Shown here one piece after another: positions 11,135 to 22,319 of a DNA stretch of 64,000 nucleotides. A model generated the notes under the pieces. It ran no database searches and had not been told where the DNA came from. It saw only the letters and a program-made list of their open reading frames with translations. The DNA comes from Laccaria trichodermophora (taxonomy: Eukaryota > Basidiomycota > Agaricomycetes > Agaricales > Hydnangiaceae). The DNA lies in the NCBI GenBank assembly GCA_018417955.1, contig JACTVC010000024.1, forward strand, positions 682,001 through 746,000. The letters are read 5' to 3'. Within the stretch, counting starts at the first letter, position 1; each line of letters begins with the position of its first letter. A program made the position numbers and the translations under genes.

Positions 11135-13431
11135 TTACTCAGCTTCATCATCTTCAGTATCATCACCTTCCTCTTCCTGCATCACTTTAGCTGCTTTTTT
11201 GGCTTGGCAGGCAATAACTTTTCTAGTGTGATAAGAAAGCATCGTGTGAATAAACCAGTTGTAGTTTTGAGGTGTCATTCTCTTGAGGACTGATTCAAAA
11301 CCTCCAAGCCATGCATTGAGTTGTTCACAGGCCTATTATTGGTTTATTAGTTTATCAATATTACAAAGATTCAAATTAGGTTTACCTGAGTATTAAATGC
11401 TCGTTTGTCATAGGTTGATCCATCAGAAGCTATGGCTTTTATAACTAAATTTGGAGCAGACCCATCTGTGGGAGCTGGATTACACCATTTTTGACAAAGA
11501 ACATCTTCTTTCCAATGTTTCTCATAGTGGAAAGTATCAACTATCAATCGTGTTGTTTCTGACCACTCATCCCAGTGACCTTGTGCAGCCATATGTTTAA
11601 GCACTTTACAAGCTTTATCAATGCAAATATAATCTGGACGTGATTCCTTTGTAGGATTAACCTTCTTCATAAAGGCCAGAATGTTTGACTCTGACTCTGA
11701 TTTGGCAAATTTTGCCCATGCTTCAACAACACCACATGGACAACAAATTGTTTCAACACAATAAAATGTTGCAGGACCAAAAAAGTGCTTTAATTTTTTG
11801 AGTTCTGGAGCTGGCTGGTCATGTGGCTGAACTTCACGCTCAGATCTAGGATTCCACTCTAGATTTTCTTGCTGGCGGTTCAACATTCTTTTTGATCCTG
11901 CCAAACTTGCAGCTGAGTGATCCAGCAGGTATTTATTCCAAACACTTTGATGAGCTGCACAGGCCTTTGTGGGGCGAACAAAGGTCTCTGTGCAATCTCT
12001 AACACGACAGCGATTGCCAAACTCATGTTCATGTACTCGACACAAGGCACCTCCTCGATAATTGAGTAGATCAGAAGTGCAACCATCAGCAGCACAATGC
12101 TTTGTGCCATTAACCATTCCATCAATTACTCTCATGGTTACATTCCGCATCTGAACTGTGTTCTGTGCAGAAGTGGAAGGATCATTATTTGGGTTTAAAA
12201 CCACATCTGATGTTGCTCGATATGGTTGTGAACACTCAGCACATGCATGTCCTTTAGCTGGTTGAATTAAACCATCATTTCCTAAAGCTGCAAAAGCTTC
12301 TTCTGTTACTTCCTCTATTGATGCTATGTCTCGAGTAACAAAATCAAGGTTTGATATTTCAGATGCTTGCTGAATAGATTCCTGCACAAAAGCAGCCCAC
12401 ACCTGGCAGCAAGACAGTGTGATACAGTCATTGCCATAAGTGTCATTGAAATAATTTCCCCAGCCAGATGTAGATGCATGAAGATGATATATTCCATTCA
12501 TCACTGAAGATGAAAACTTGTGGTCAACCCAAAGCTTCTGGCCAATTTTAATATACAATGCAGAGTTCAGATATAATTGCATAGCTTCAGTATTCACAGT
12601 TGAAGCTGTACATTCATGATCTGCATAATAAATAGTTTCACAGTTGTTACAATATCCAGAAAACAACTGAACATTTTTAAAGACCTCTGTGCCTTTGATT
12701 AAAGTCACTCTTGGAATATGGCGTGTTTGGGTATTTTGTTTTAAAAAACATCGCCCACAGCCTGCAGTTAAACAGACAGAAGAGTTTGGGCAAATCAACA
12801 GTGCTGGTTGAATGGAACTGTGTGATATGTGCTTCAAAGTACCAGTGAATTTTTGTTTATTATTGTATGGGTAAAGGCCCAATAAATGTGAGAATCCACC
12901 AAGTTTCACAGCTAATGATGAAACATTACTCTCTCTAGCAGTTGCATTTTTAAACATGGATAGCTCATGTTCTGAGAATAGAGTTTCTGCATCATTGTCA
13001 CCAAGTTGTTCAATAATTGCACGTGCTAAACACTTAATCCATGATGTTGCCTTAGGTCCAGGGTTTTGTTTAAAATGGAGAGAGAGAAGCTCTGTATTGT
13101 TGGTCATTGACAGCAACATCATGAAAACTGTTGGCAGAGATATTTTTTCACCAAAGTTGTTGATAATGAAGTCACTAAAGTCTTGAAAGCTTATGTCTGG
13201 GAATGGAGCAGACTGTGGGCTTGCTAAGACATGTGGAATCAAGAATGTCATCCACAAAAGCAGAGCTAACTGAGAACTCAGTCCAGTGAGAGCAATCATG
13301 TAGACCAAAAAGCTCAAGTTGCCAGCAAGACCATCCAGATAATAGGAAAGAACCAGTGCACCCAAAAGACCGAAAAGATTCAAACTACTGTACAAATGAA
13401 AGTCATGAGAAATACACAGATGGTAGTACAA
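11135..13431 (-). CDS. Gene B of E1: CxC5/CxC6 protein with KDZ-like core, putative transposase
   Basis: There are two exons, 13,431-11,386 and 11,332-11,135, with a 53-bp GTAAAC..TAG intron, giving about 747 residues. In order: a hydrophobic N-terminus (residues about 17-70), then PFPDISFQDFSDFI. A CxC5-like cluster follows (C214, C220, C225, C228, C261, C264, C274) and a CAEC motif at 397. The CxC6-like cluster is C446, C451, C464/H467, C475, C480, C491/H494. The core has YICIDKAC (D605), VDTFHYEKHW (D632/H635), C646/C650 and, in exon 2, ACEQLNAW with a conserved Glu. The tail is acidic. From recall, CxC5 and CxC6 are cysteine clusters linked to KDZ transposases in mushrooms; the D..D/H..C..E layout fits a KDZ-type RNase H fold. 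The start is the first Met after a stop; a later Met (residue 45) is possible. Confidence 0.8.
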
Positions 13432-13461
13432 AGATAAGACCTGTCAAGGTTAGCATACTTA

Positions 13462-16055
13462 CTATTTGCGCTTGGAAGATCCACTCTTGGAAGTGGCCAC
13501 CTTCTTAGCAGATCCAGCAGGCTTCTTTGATGTAGATGCTTTCTTGGATGTGCTAGAAGTCACTGCAGATGCATCCTTTGCTGCTCCTTTCTTCGGCTTA
13601 ACCAATGATCCTCCATTCTGCACCCATGCAAGAAGCTCTGCAAAGTGATATGCCTTCAACTTCACCCCAAACAACTCTTCCGTCTCCATACATTCCTCTT
13701 CATCACTCAGCCACTTTACTCTGGATACTCCACTACATGAGGAAAAGTCTTGGTCCAAAAGTCATGCCAAGTCGATTTGCCAATGAAGAGATTTGGAATG
13801 TCTCTACCGACAGGCAGTCTAAGTCCACCTGGCCAAGTCCCATCCTTCTGCATCTTCTTGAATTTCTTCTCAGCCTCAAGAAGAGCAAGGTATCGAGTGT
13901 AATGCTCCTGAAGTTTTAGAGCATTACCAGTATGGCGTAAGGCTACTGGAATCTCAAGAGCATCTGCCATTGCAGTTTGCTCTTGGGTGAAGTGGAATCG
14001 AACACCTGGGAGCTGAGCAGAGGCAGAGGCGACACGAACAGATTGGCTAGTGGTGGCAGGAATAGGAAGACCAGCACTAGCAGCAGAGACAACAACAGTA
14101 GTAGATGAGACACTCGGTAAAGCGAAGTTGCTCTGTGGAATTATTAAATGACCAATCAGCAAGTAAAATAAAAATAATTACCAAAAGAATTTGAAGGACT
14201 GGCTTGTTATTTTCTGTGTGCCAGGTGATCTCTTCATCTCCATCAACAGAAGTAATCTCTTCAAAAGAGCCCAAAAGAGTCCAGATAATGTCATAAACAA
14301 AAATAGTATATTCTATTCCAACCAATAATGTCAGAATATGTGTATGAATTAAGATAATACAACTTACCAGAATTCTTGATGGTAGGCCATTTTTTTCCAA
14401 GGCCATCGAAAAGAGGTTTAGACATATGAGTGACCACCACCATTTTTTGAAAGGATGGAGGTGTTTCAGTAGGCACAACAGTAGATGGGTCATTGCTGGA
14501 AATATAAACCATGACCTTGCCTTTCTGTTGTAATGCAGGCAGATCGACAATGGGATCATCACCAAAGCCATAGGTATTCCCAACAGCATTGCCACGTGCA
14601 AATCCACCTTGAGATTAAATTTTTTTGAAAATACCTGATAGATGCAATTAAACTTACCAATTGTCTTGCTAGCACCTTGAAGGTCTGCAAGAGTGACAGC
14701 CATTTCTAAAATTAAGAAACAGATTAGAAAATTTTGAATTCTAACTTAAATCAGTCTACTCACCCTCTGAAGTGGTTACTTCAATGGCGTTTGCCATTGC
14801 AGCAGTTGCAACAGAGACAGTTGTCTCCACCACAGTTCCAACCTTGTTGATGTCCACCATCTCAACATCTTGATCAACATCTGCATCTTTGACTTCGCCT
14901 GCATCCTCAACGTTGCTACCTGACTCCTTGTCCTTTTCCCCCTCAACTTCATCATCATCTCCACCCTCCTCTTCACCCTCATCCCCACCCTCCTCTTCAC
15001 CATTTTTGTCATCCTCATCCTCACCCTCATCTCCACCCTCCTCATCTCCACCCTCATCTCCACCCTCATCTTCGCCATCTTCTTCACCCTCATCTTCACC
15101 CTCATCTTCACCATCACCCTGATCACCACTCTCACTCCCACTCCCACTCACTTCTCCAATATTCACCATGTCTCTTCTCTTTCCTTTGTCCTTCACCTCA
15201 TCATCTGTCATACCCTCTTCAGCAGACATCTCTCCCTCTGGAACTTCAGTTACACGCTGACGAGGAGTCTTTACTGCAGCTGGTGCTTGCTTTTTGATGA
15301 TAGTCTGAAGCCTGAAAAAGTAAATTGGTAAATCTCAAAAAATATAATCTAATAAAATGTTCTTACTCATTGGTGGAAGATACCACTGTGGTAGCCTCTT
15401 GGACAGGCCTAGGAGGTGGAGCTATAGTTGCTCCACTATCAAGTAAAATCTTCTGAGTTCTGCATCAAATTAATAGGTGATCAAAATTTAAACATAATAA
15501 ATATACTGACTTGGTAAGATGATCTGTGGCTGCCTTTTCAGCTGCAGCCTTTACAGAACTAGCCCTCGAAGTCCTAACAAAGATTGGTAAACAACTCATT
15601 GAGTTGGAATAGAAAAAAAAAGAATTAAATGCTTACAGAGTAGATTGGCCTGCGGCTGCCTTTTCAACTGCAGCCTTTACAGGTTTGGCACTAGATTTTC
15701 TACAAAAATTGGTAAGCAAATAACCAAGCTAGGATAGAAAAAAAAATGTACGCAATTCCCTTCTTTCCCTTCTTTCCAGCAGCTTTGCTATGGAGAGGTC
15801 TACTTCAGCAATAAATTCATAGATATTGAATTTTTCTTACTTGTTTCCCTTGTTCCCTTTCTTTCCTGTAGCTCCACCTTCATTATCTTCACCCTCACCT
15901 CCAGTCTCACCCACTTCACTGTCCATGGCAACCTTCTTGGCAGCTGGTTCCACAGAGGCATCAACAGACGATGCAGCACGCTTTCTGGCACTCCTATGAG
16001 ACTTAGGAGGTGAGGTAGGAACAGTAGCAGAGTTCTTGGAAGTCCTGGGAGGCAT
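13462..16055 (-). CDS. Gene A of E1: accessory protein, nine exons, one frameshift
   Basis: Exons with matching phases are 16,055-15,841, 15,699-15,637, 15,573-15,511, 15,459-15,367, 15,311-14,764, 14,705-14,658, 14,607-14,368, 14,312-14,182 and 14,132-13,462. The start is MPPRTSKNSATVPTSPP. Then come a basic and Ser-rich stretch, a long Asp/Glu/Gly block (exon 5), and a middle region shared with E2 and E3 (GGFARGNAVGNTYGFGDD; DPSTVVPTETPPSFQK). A segment ending FWTKTFPHVVEYPE precedes a Lys/Ser tail (SKKASTSKKPAGSAKKVA). Near 13,730 the frame slips by one base between EYPE and VKWLSDEEECME, which disrupts it unless this is a sequence error. I recognise no domain. Its position in three elements suggests a transposition partner of gene B. 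Confidence 0.65.
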
Positions 16056-16299
16056 AGTAAACAAGGCTTGAACACAGATGTTGTTAGATGGTGGTGGATG
16101 AAGGAAGAGATAAGAAACCAAGCAAGTTGTCAAGTCAGCTTGTCATTACATAAGCCCTTTCTCACTGAAAACCCTAAGTTCAAAGTTCAGAAAAAAAACC
16201 TAAGTTCAAAGTTACAATCAAATTTTTACTTGCAAAGATACAAATCATGTACACAAATGAAACTATCTACACATGTATGTATAAGACGTAAATGGAGAG

Positions 16300-17400
16300 G
16301 ACATTCGAAATGGGTGGGGAAGTGAGAGGGTACTGAAAACGAGTGAGTGGGCATTGGGCGCGAAACGGTATGGGTGCTGTTGTGAGTGGGCAGTGGGCGT
16401 GGGATGGGCGCTGTTGAGGAAACAGGTGGGGATGTGTGCGGGGTCCGTAAACGGAACGGTGTGGGTGTGGGCAGGAAACGACATGGGCTGGGCACTGTTG
16501 GCGAAACGGATGCGGAAGGAAGGCTGTGGGTGAAAAGGGAGGGAAGGATAGTGCGAGGGTGCGTGGGTGCCGTGTGCATATGCATTGGGTGGGAACAGGG
16601 AAGTGTGTTGGCAGGTGTTGGCGCAAAACGATGTGGGCTTGGGGGGTTGTGGGGTGTTGGGCACAAAACCAGGGGGCGCTGTTTGCATGAAAAGGGTGGG
16701 AAGGATAGTGCGAGGGTGCCGTGTGCGGATGCATTGGGTGGGAATGGGGAAGTGCGTTGGCGGGTGTTGGCGCAAAACGATGTGGGCTTGGGGTTGTGGG
16801 GTGTTGGGCACAAAACCAGGGGGCGCTGGAACACCCCCGATGGGTGCTGTTTGTGTGAAAAGGGTGGGAAGGGCCATACGTGGATGTGGTGGGTCTGCGA
16901 GTGGACGTTGGATGGGCACTGGGCACTGGGCGCGAAACGTGATGTGCCGGGTGCCGTTGGTGAGAAGGGTGAGGAAGGGGAGTGGAAGGAAACGTGGGTG
17001 CCGTACGCGAATGTGGTGGGTCTGTGGGTGGACATTGGATGGGCACTGGCCGCTGCTTGCAAAACAGGTCGATTTGAAGGCACGCCGATGGGTGTTGGGC
17101 GCGAAACGTGATCCTGCTGGGCGCCGTTGGTGAAAAGGGTGGGGAAGGGGAGTGGAAGGGTATGTGGGTGCTGTACGTGGATGTGGTGGTGCTGGAATGG
17201 TTAGTATTTGCTGAAATCGAGGGGGAGACGCACCGTGGGCCCCACAGGGTGCCAAACCTGCTGTTGGCGTCGTCAGTGGGTGGCGAGGTGGATTAGGGAG
17301 AAGACACTTACCTGCGGGACCCACGAACGTTGTTCGATACCGAAATGGCGTGCCTATGCGATGTCTAGAGGGTGAGGGATGAAGGGGGGAAGAAGAGGAA
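16300..17400 (-). repeat. GC-rich filler between gene A and the E1 end
   Basis: The plus strand is G-rich and the coding-side strand C-rich. It includes a duplicated block of about 130-145 bp (16,540-16,690 and 16,690-16,830, with GTTGGCGCAAAACGATGTGG). All three minus frames stay open for 250-350 codons, giving Pro/Thr/His-rich translations, because the sequence lacks stop-forming words. I do not call a protein. It occupies the position expected for the gene A promoter region. Confidence 0.55.
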
Positions 17401-17639
17401 GGGTGGGAAGAAATTGTGTTGGTGTGACAGATTCATCACACAACTTGCCATGTGACTTTCAAATATATTTGGGAATGCTCACCCCGCAAGCTGAACAAAA
17501 TCCAAAAACCCAATGGTCAGGACTGTACAGCACAGCTATCCTTATAACTACTAGCCACGATGTCTATACTTTACTATGTAGATATTTAGTTGTTTATCAT
17601 TTAGTTTCTTTTTCAGTAATAATACTAGTAATGAGCCCT

Positions 17640-17962
17640 GCTTGCTTGCATTCCATCGGAAATCTGTTGGACTTTCATTGGCCACGTCCATCGGAATTCC
17701 GTTGGCTGTGTCCATTGGAATTCCGTTGGTCTTGGCCATTTCCAGTGGACTATAGCTGATGGTTTGCTGTTAGTCCATTGGTAGTCCACTGGAAAAGTCT
17801 GTTGGACTGAAAGGTCCAACCAAAAATGCCCGGAAAAGCATCGGAAAATCCTCAGAAAAATACTGCACTTGCAAAGCAGAAAAATCTCTGTTCTGATTAC
17901 CCTCAGTCCGACGGAGTCCGAGTGGAGTCCGCTCGGAAAAGCAGTGGCAGTGTAAAGACCTC
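17640..17962. repeat. E1 gene-A-side subterminal dyad array
   Basis: Repeats of TCCATCGGAA, TCCGTTGG and TCCATTGGA, then TCCGACGGAGTCC and TCCGCTCGGA, run into GCAGTGGCAGTGTAAAGACC at the end. It is homologous to 48,660-48,945. Confidence 0.65.
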
Positions 17963-18059
17963 CGTTATTTCATTCCTGCCTGATCCCATTCCTATGGAAT
18001 GACCTGATACTTCATAAATGGCAAATTTTGAACATATTCTATCTGAAGAAGGCATCTGT

Positions 18060-18655
18060 GCCTTGGGTAGTAATTTGGCTAAAGTTCATGCCTTTGCAAT
18101 AAATAAAGTCTTGCAAAATTCTTGTTTTCCTTCAGAGCCCATGCCATTGTGATGGATACAACATTAATTTATTTGTCATGAATATAAATGGCCTGGCAAG
18201 ATATACACTTTTAAGTGGCTTGTGATGGATTATCCACAGTGAAAATAGCCAAACCCTGGGATAAAGCCCAATCAAGCTAATTTTCAGGTGAATTTTCAAA
18301 GGATCAAGTTCACCCTATAGCCTCCACTTGTAGCTTAAAATGTCAGAAGAAATCTGAAGAACCAGTCCACAAAAAATGGAGCCCAATGGATCAGTATTGC
18401 AGCCTGAAGAAATAATTTTCATATTTTCTAAAAAGGACCCCAGACACCCTGTGACAGCTATGGAATGATGGAATGGTATGGTATGGTATGGTATGGCATG
18501 GTATGAGGTGGAATGGTATGTGGCATCCATACCATGGTATGATGGTATTGGTATGAGGGTCATATCACTCTGGAATGGGGTACCACTAAGGTTCCCTAAT
18601 TTAAAGAATGGGATAACCTCATAGGTACCCAAAAATGGGTGACTGAAGTGAACAT
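18060..18655 (+). repeat. Dispersed repeat, copy 2
   Basis: Matches 1,310-1,945: GGGATAAAGCCCAAT, CAGTATTGCAGCCTG, AGGACCCCAGACACCCTG, a GGTATGGTATGG microsatellite (18,465-18,560) and CCCAAAAATGGGTGACTGAAG. No gene is seen. Confidence 0.65.
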
Positions 18656-18659
18656 ATCA

Positions 18660-19155
18660 AGTGTATGACAGAACACGAATATGCTAGGTGGATGATGAGG
18701 CAACATGGCAATGAGGTGAGGAGGCAATGTGGCAACAGAAGTGACCAACAACGACATCATTCATCCAATCTGGTCATTTCATGAGTTCATCCCCCATTTG
18801 CATTGCTAACAAGAGTTTTAGGTGACACATTGCCCATGGTGATGTGGTAATTAGATGATGAACAATGTAGCACACTACATCATTCATCATTGCCTCGCAA
18901 TAACCACCCACAATGACCACCCCACACAACACAATGACAACAGGCAAACCAACCACATGTGACCAACAACCACCCACTGCTCACAAAAACACACCACTGC
19001 CCACAGAAACACACCACTACCCATGGAAAACATGCCACCACCCACAGAAAATACACACTGCCCACATAATGATGACCAAGGTGCCCAGTGGACACAAAAC
19101 ACCACCCAGCACCCATGTACAGTGCCAGCAGACACAAAAAGGCACCCATTGGACA
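18660..19155. mobile_element. Left remainder of an older element split by E2
   Basis: A/C-rich words (CCACCCAC, GACCAACAACC) resemble the E2 filler at 19,480-19,700, for example GATGTGGTAATTAGATGATGAACAATG against GATGTGGCAACCAGATGATG. ATTGGACA at 19,148-19,155 is repeated at 41,391-41,398, where similar CAGCACCCAC sequence resumes and runs to a TACTTTACAG-type end at 41,763. The left terminus of this older element is not visible. Confidence 0.5.
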
Positions 19156-19684
19156 GAGGTCTTATCAGTGCCCCCCTAATTCCTGCAGGAATCTGGTCAT
19201 TCCTGTGGATTCCAGTGGATTCTGGAGGAATGAAATTTAGCAGGGAGGCCTGCTATTTTCATCATTCTGGTGCCTTACCATTCCGGTGGAATTTGGGCAT
19301 TCCGGAATTAACACTGGAATGTTCCACAGGAATGGCAGGAATGCAATGCAATGGAATCCAGTCAGTTGTTTGTTTATTTTACCTTTGTTACCAAACAAAT
19401 GCAACACCCTTTCCTTTCCTCCCACCAACCATACTCTTCCCCACCACCTCCATTCCCTCCCACCAACCACATTGACAATGGCGACAACCACAACAATGCC
19501 ACACCACTGAACAACAGCCACGATGATGTGAACATGCTACACGGACAACGAGGCAACATGTCAACACCCCATTCCAGTTGCTGAAAAGAGTTTCAGGTGC
19601 CACATCGCCCACAGCGATGTGGCAACCAGATGATGAACAATGTGCAACATCATTCGTCATCAGTCTTTGACTCATGACCCACAT

Positions 19685-20170
19685 AACAACCACCCACCAC
19701 CCACAAAATCACCCCAACACCCACAAAATCACCCTGCTGCCCACAAAATCACCCCAACACCCATGAAAACACCCTGCTGCCCATGAAAACACCACGTTGC
19801 CCACAAAATCACCATGCTGCCCACATGAAATCACCATTCTGCCCACATGAAATCACCCTGCCACCCACGAAAGCACCCCAACACCCAGGAAAACACCCCG
19901 CCACCCAGGAAAACACCCCGCCACCCATGAAAACACCACGCTGCCCACAAAAACACCACACCACCCACACAAAAACACCCTTCCACCCACACAAAAACAC
20001 CACACCACCCACATGAAAACACCATTCCACCCACACAAAAACACCCTGTCACCCAGGAAAACACCCCAACACCCAGGAAAACACCATGCTGCCCACAAAA
20101 TCACCCCAACACCCATGAAAACCACAGGCCACCCACAAAATAACTCCCAGCGCCCACGAAACAACACCCA
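19685..20170 (+). repeat. 20-bp minisatellite in E2 filler
   Basis: About 24 units like CACCCTGCTGCCCACAAAAT or CACCCCAACACCCATGAAAA, mostly exactly 20 bp with a few 22-bp units. The minus frames stay open and translate as Trp/Cys/Gly/Val repeats, an artefact. It lies between the E2 left end and gene A, like the filler of E1. Confidence 0.8.
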
Positions 20171-20287
20171 ATGCCCACAATGCAATGCCCAGCAGACCTG
20201 ATGCCATTGAGGGCGACGACACACAAAAACGACAACATGATGCAATGACATGTCGGGCTTTCACTTTTTGTATATTTCTTAGACAGA

Positions 20288-20495
20288 TCGAGATGGCGGG
20301 AGTCCCACCTGCCATCTCATTTTTCCTTTTCATGCAACGTGGCAACTATGTAGATGACAATGACAATCATATTTGTCATTGTTTGTCAAGGTGGCAGGTG
20401 ATCTCACCTGCCACCTTGTTTCTTTTGTTAGTTCCTACACACAATGAGATGGTGGGAACTCCACCTGCCATCTTGTTTTCCTTTTTCATTTATTC
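20288..20495. repeat. Three short hairpins with related arms
   Basis: GAGATGGCGGG..CCTGCCATCTC, a 14-bp perfect inverted repeat with a 2-nt centre at 20,388-20,417 (AAGGTGGCAGGTGA and its complement), and GAGATGGTGGG..CCTGCCATCTT. All lie about 60-260 bp upstream of the gene A start. They could be protein-binding or cruciform sites; no function is shown. Confidence 0.5.
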
Positions 20496-20550
20496 TTATG
20501 CAGACATATACAGTAGACTTATTAAATTAATTAAATTCAAATTTCCTAAG

Positions 20551-21875
20551 ATGGACAAGGGAAACCCTATGCCCTGGTATAACAGCATGTGGTGAGATTG
20601 CTCTTTCTTCCCATGGCTTTCTTCCCCCCCACTTTGTTCTTGCCATCCCATTTCGCTTTTTTACCTTTCAATCTTTGTCTTTACTATTATGAGTGCCTGA
20701 GAGCTTCGTTCCTTACATGTCAGGGTCACTTCTCCTCCCAAACATGGCCAGTCTAATTCTGAAGCAACAAGTGCCAAGTGCTCCAAGGCCAACACCAAGA
20801 GTGAGGATGAGAGAAGTGGTGAGAGAGAACCAGCAGCTGGGAAGAGCACCATGAGAAAGGGAAAGGCTGGTGGTAAGGGGGAAAGGAGCAAGGTATGTGG
20901 CCTACCTAATATCAGTACTTGTGTGCAGACTATTCTATTAAGGATGACAGGTGCCCAGCGAGCAGCCAGTGACAAGGCTGAGAATGATAAGGGCATCCCA
21001 GCTAAACTGACACCATGAGCTTTTTTCTTTGACTTCTATTTGATTATTTCTAATGCCATATTGATAGTGTTGAACAAGCTCTTGAAGCTGCCAGCACTTC
21101 TGTTGCACCTCCTAAGTGTACTGGCTGCTTATCCACTTCCTTCCTCCCCTCTGGTCCTACTGTTTCAAGTAGCCATCCACATATCAACTGTTAGCCTGCA
21201 GTTACTGCCACAGGTGAAGAAACTGGTGAGGACAGCAATGAGGAAGATGGTGAGGAGAGCAATGGAGAAGATAGTGATGTTGGTGAGGCTAAAGGTAATA
21301 CTTATTTTATTATTGTTGTTTTATCTGTTAATTTTTTTTCAGATGTTGATAAATTGACAAGCCATGATCAGTTGGTTGAAGGTAATATTTTGATTTTAAC
21401 TGGGTCACTTTAGTCATTTATTATACTTGTCTAGCTATTGACCTTTCTGTGAAGGAGAAGGAGGTTGTTCGATTTGGCCCACCAAGAGGCCGTCGTCAGA
21501 CCAAGTCAAGTTCTAATCATCCTGAACCCATCACTGAAGGTTTTACTTATTTTATTATTGTTGTTCCATATATTTATTATTTTTTCTAGATGTTGATAAA
21601 TCTACAAGCCATGATCAGTTGGTCAAAGGTAATATTTTGGTTGAATTGGTTATTTCAGCCATTTGAATATTTCTGGTCTTGCACCTCCTGAGCAGGAAGA
21701 ACCTGCTAATAGGTCTTTATGTTCAATGGGAGGTGTGTTGTGTGGGCATGCTCTTGGGAATACTTTCAATATAGGTGATTCCATTGGTGAAGTTCTTCAA
21801 GACATTGCACCTCTTGCCATTGGCCACATTAATGTTACTATTGTGCAACAACCTCCTTCAGATGCTGTCATTGAG
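20551..21875 (+). pseudogene. Gene A of E2, 5' part (upstream of Gypsy)
   Basis: Exon 1 (20,551-20,591) starts MDKGNPMPWYNSM. A GTGAG..CAG intron leads to exon 2 (20,724-20,892), with PPKHGQSNSEATSAKCSK and a basic end. Later exons encode VEQALEAASTSVAPPKC, an acidic GEDSNEEDGEESNGED block, and two copies of a DVDKxTSHDQLV exon (near 21,342 and 21,590). They end with GHALGNTFNIGD..QQPPSDAVIE just before the Gypsy insertion. Exon 3 runs into a TGA near 21,016 where a donor GTGAGC appears changed to ATGAGC, and another in-frame stop follows near 21,200. It is homologous to gene A of E1 and E3. Confidence 0.65.
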
Positions 21876-22239
21876 TGTGATACCGTAGTACTACCTATCT
21901 TGCGTGACATAGGATCATCGTATTTACCATTGTTTGTTTTCTTGTTATATTGTGCTGAGGCAGACTAATATACATACTTGCAACTTTCACATAAACTTAC
22001 ATGTGGAGTGAGTCACCCCTATCGTATGCGGCTAGGCTGCCTTGTGCCTCCCCTCTGGGATACCAGAGCCCCGCGCTGGGTGACAGCGTCCCTCATCCTG
22101 GGTCACTGGATCACGGAAGTGCGACCAGGATACGCGTGACCACTCCACGTGCACTCTCACATGTTCCACACATCTTCTCCGCTACCCTCACTCGTCTACA
22201 CCTTCATCGAGAGGTCAAGAATGACAACCCGGTTTCACA
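21876..22239 (+). repeat. Gypsy 5' LTR
   Basis: 364 bp bounded by TGTGA and TCACA. Right after it, ATGGTGGGGGCACCGCGG could serve as the tRNA primer-binding site. Confidence 0.9.
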
Positions 22240-22319
22240 ATGGTGGGGGCACCGCGGACTTCATCAAAATGAAGTCCATGAGTGCAGAGGCACGGAGAAG
22301 CCCCAATTGGTAAGTCCTC

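Larger units (their letters stand above)
10688..17962 (-). mobile_element. E1: two-gene TIR transposon (7.3 kb)
   Basis: The left end is CAGTACTTTACACTCCCACT. The right end read inwards is GAGGTCTTTACACTGCCACT. The flanks are TGTTATTT (10,680-10,687) and CGTTATTT (17,963-17,970), an 8-bp target duplication with one mismatch. Both ends are filled with TCCGNYGGA dyads. Inside, on the minus strand, are gene A (16,055-13,462) and gene B (13,431-11,135), about 30 bp apart. Gene B is uninterrupted and gene A shows one frameshift, so the element is recently active or nearly so. The cysteine clusters point to the KDZ-associated group, but the class is inferred. Confidence 0.85.

Noticed and set aside
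16226..17324. Three overlapping minus-strand frames of 259-353 codons and plus-strand frames of 188-241 codons
   Set aside because: All frames are open together, translations are Pro/Thr/His or Gly/Val/Cys repeats, and the DNA is internally duplicated GC-rich filler. Openness follows from composition.
19783..20251. Trp/Cys/Gly/Val frames of up to 132 codons on the minus strand
   Set aside because: They are translations of a 20-bp minisatellite (three units make a 60-bp period, so the frame never closes).
22001..22300. Frame beginning MWSESPLSYAARLPC at the Gypsy 5' LTR
   Set aside because: Its first part lies in the LTR and recurs at 35,310 in the 3' LTR; it is not a coding start.
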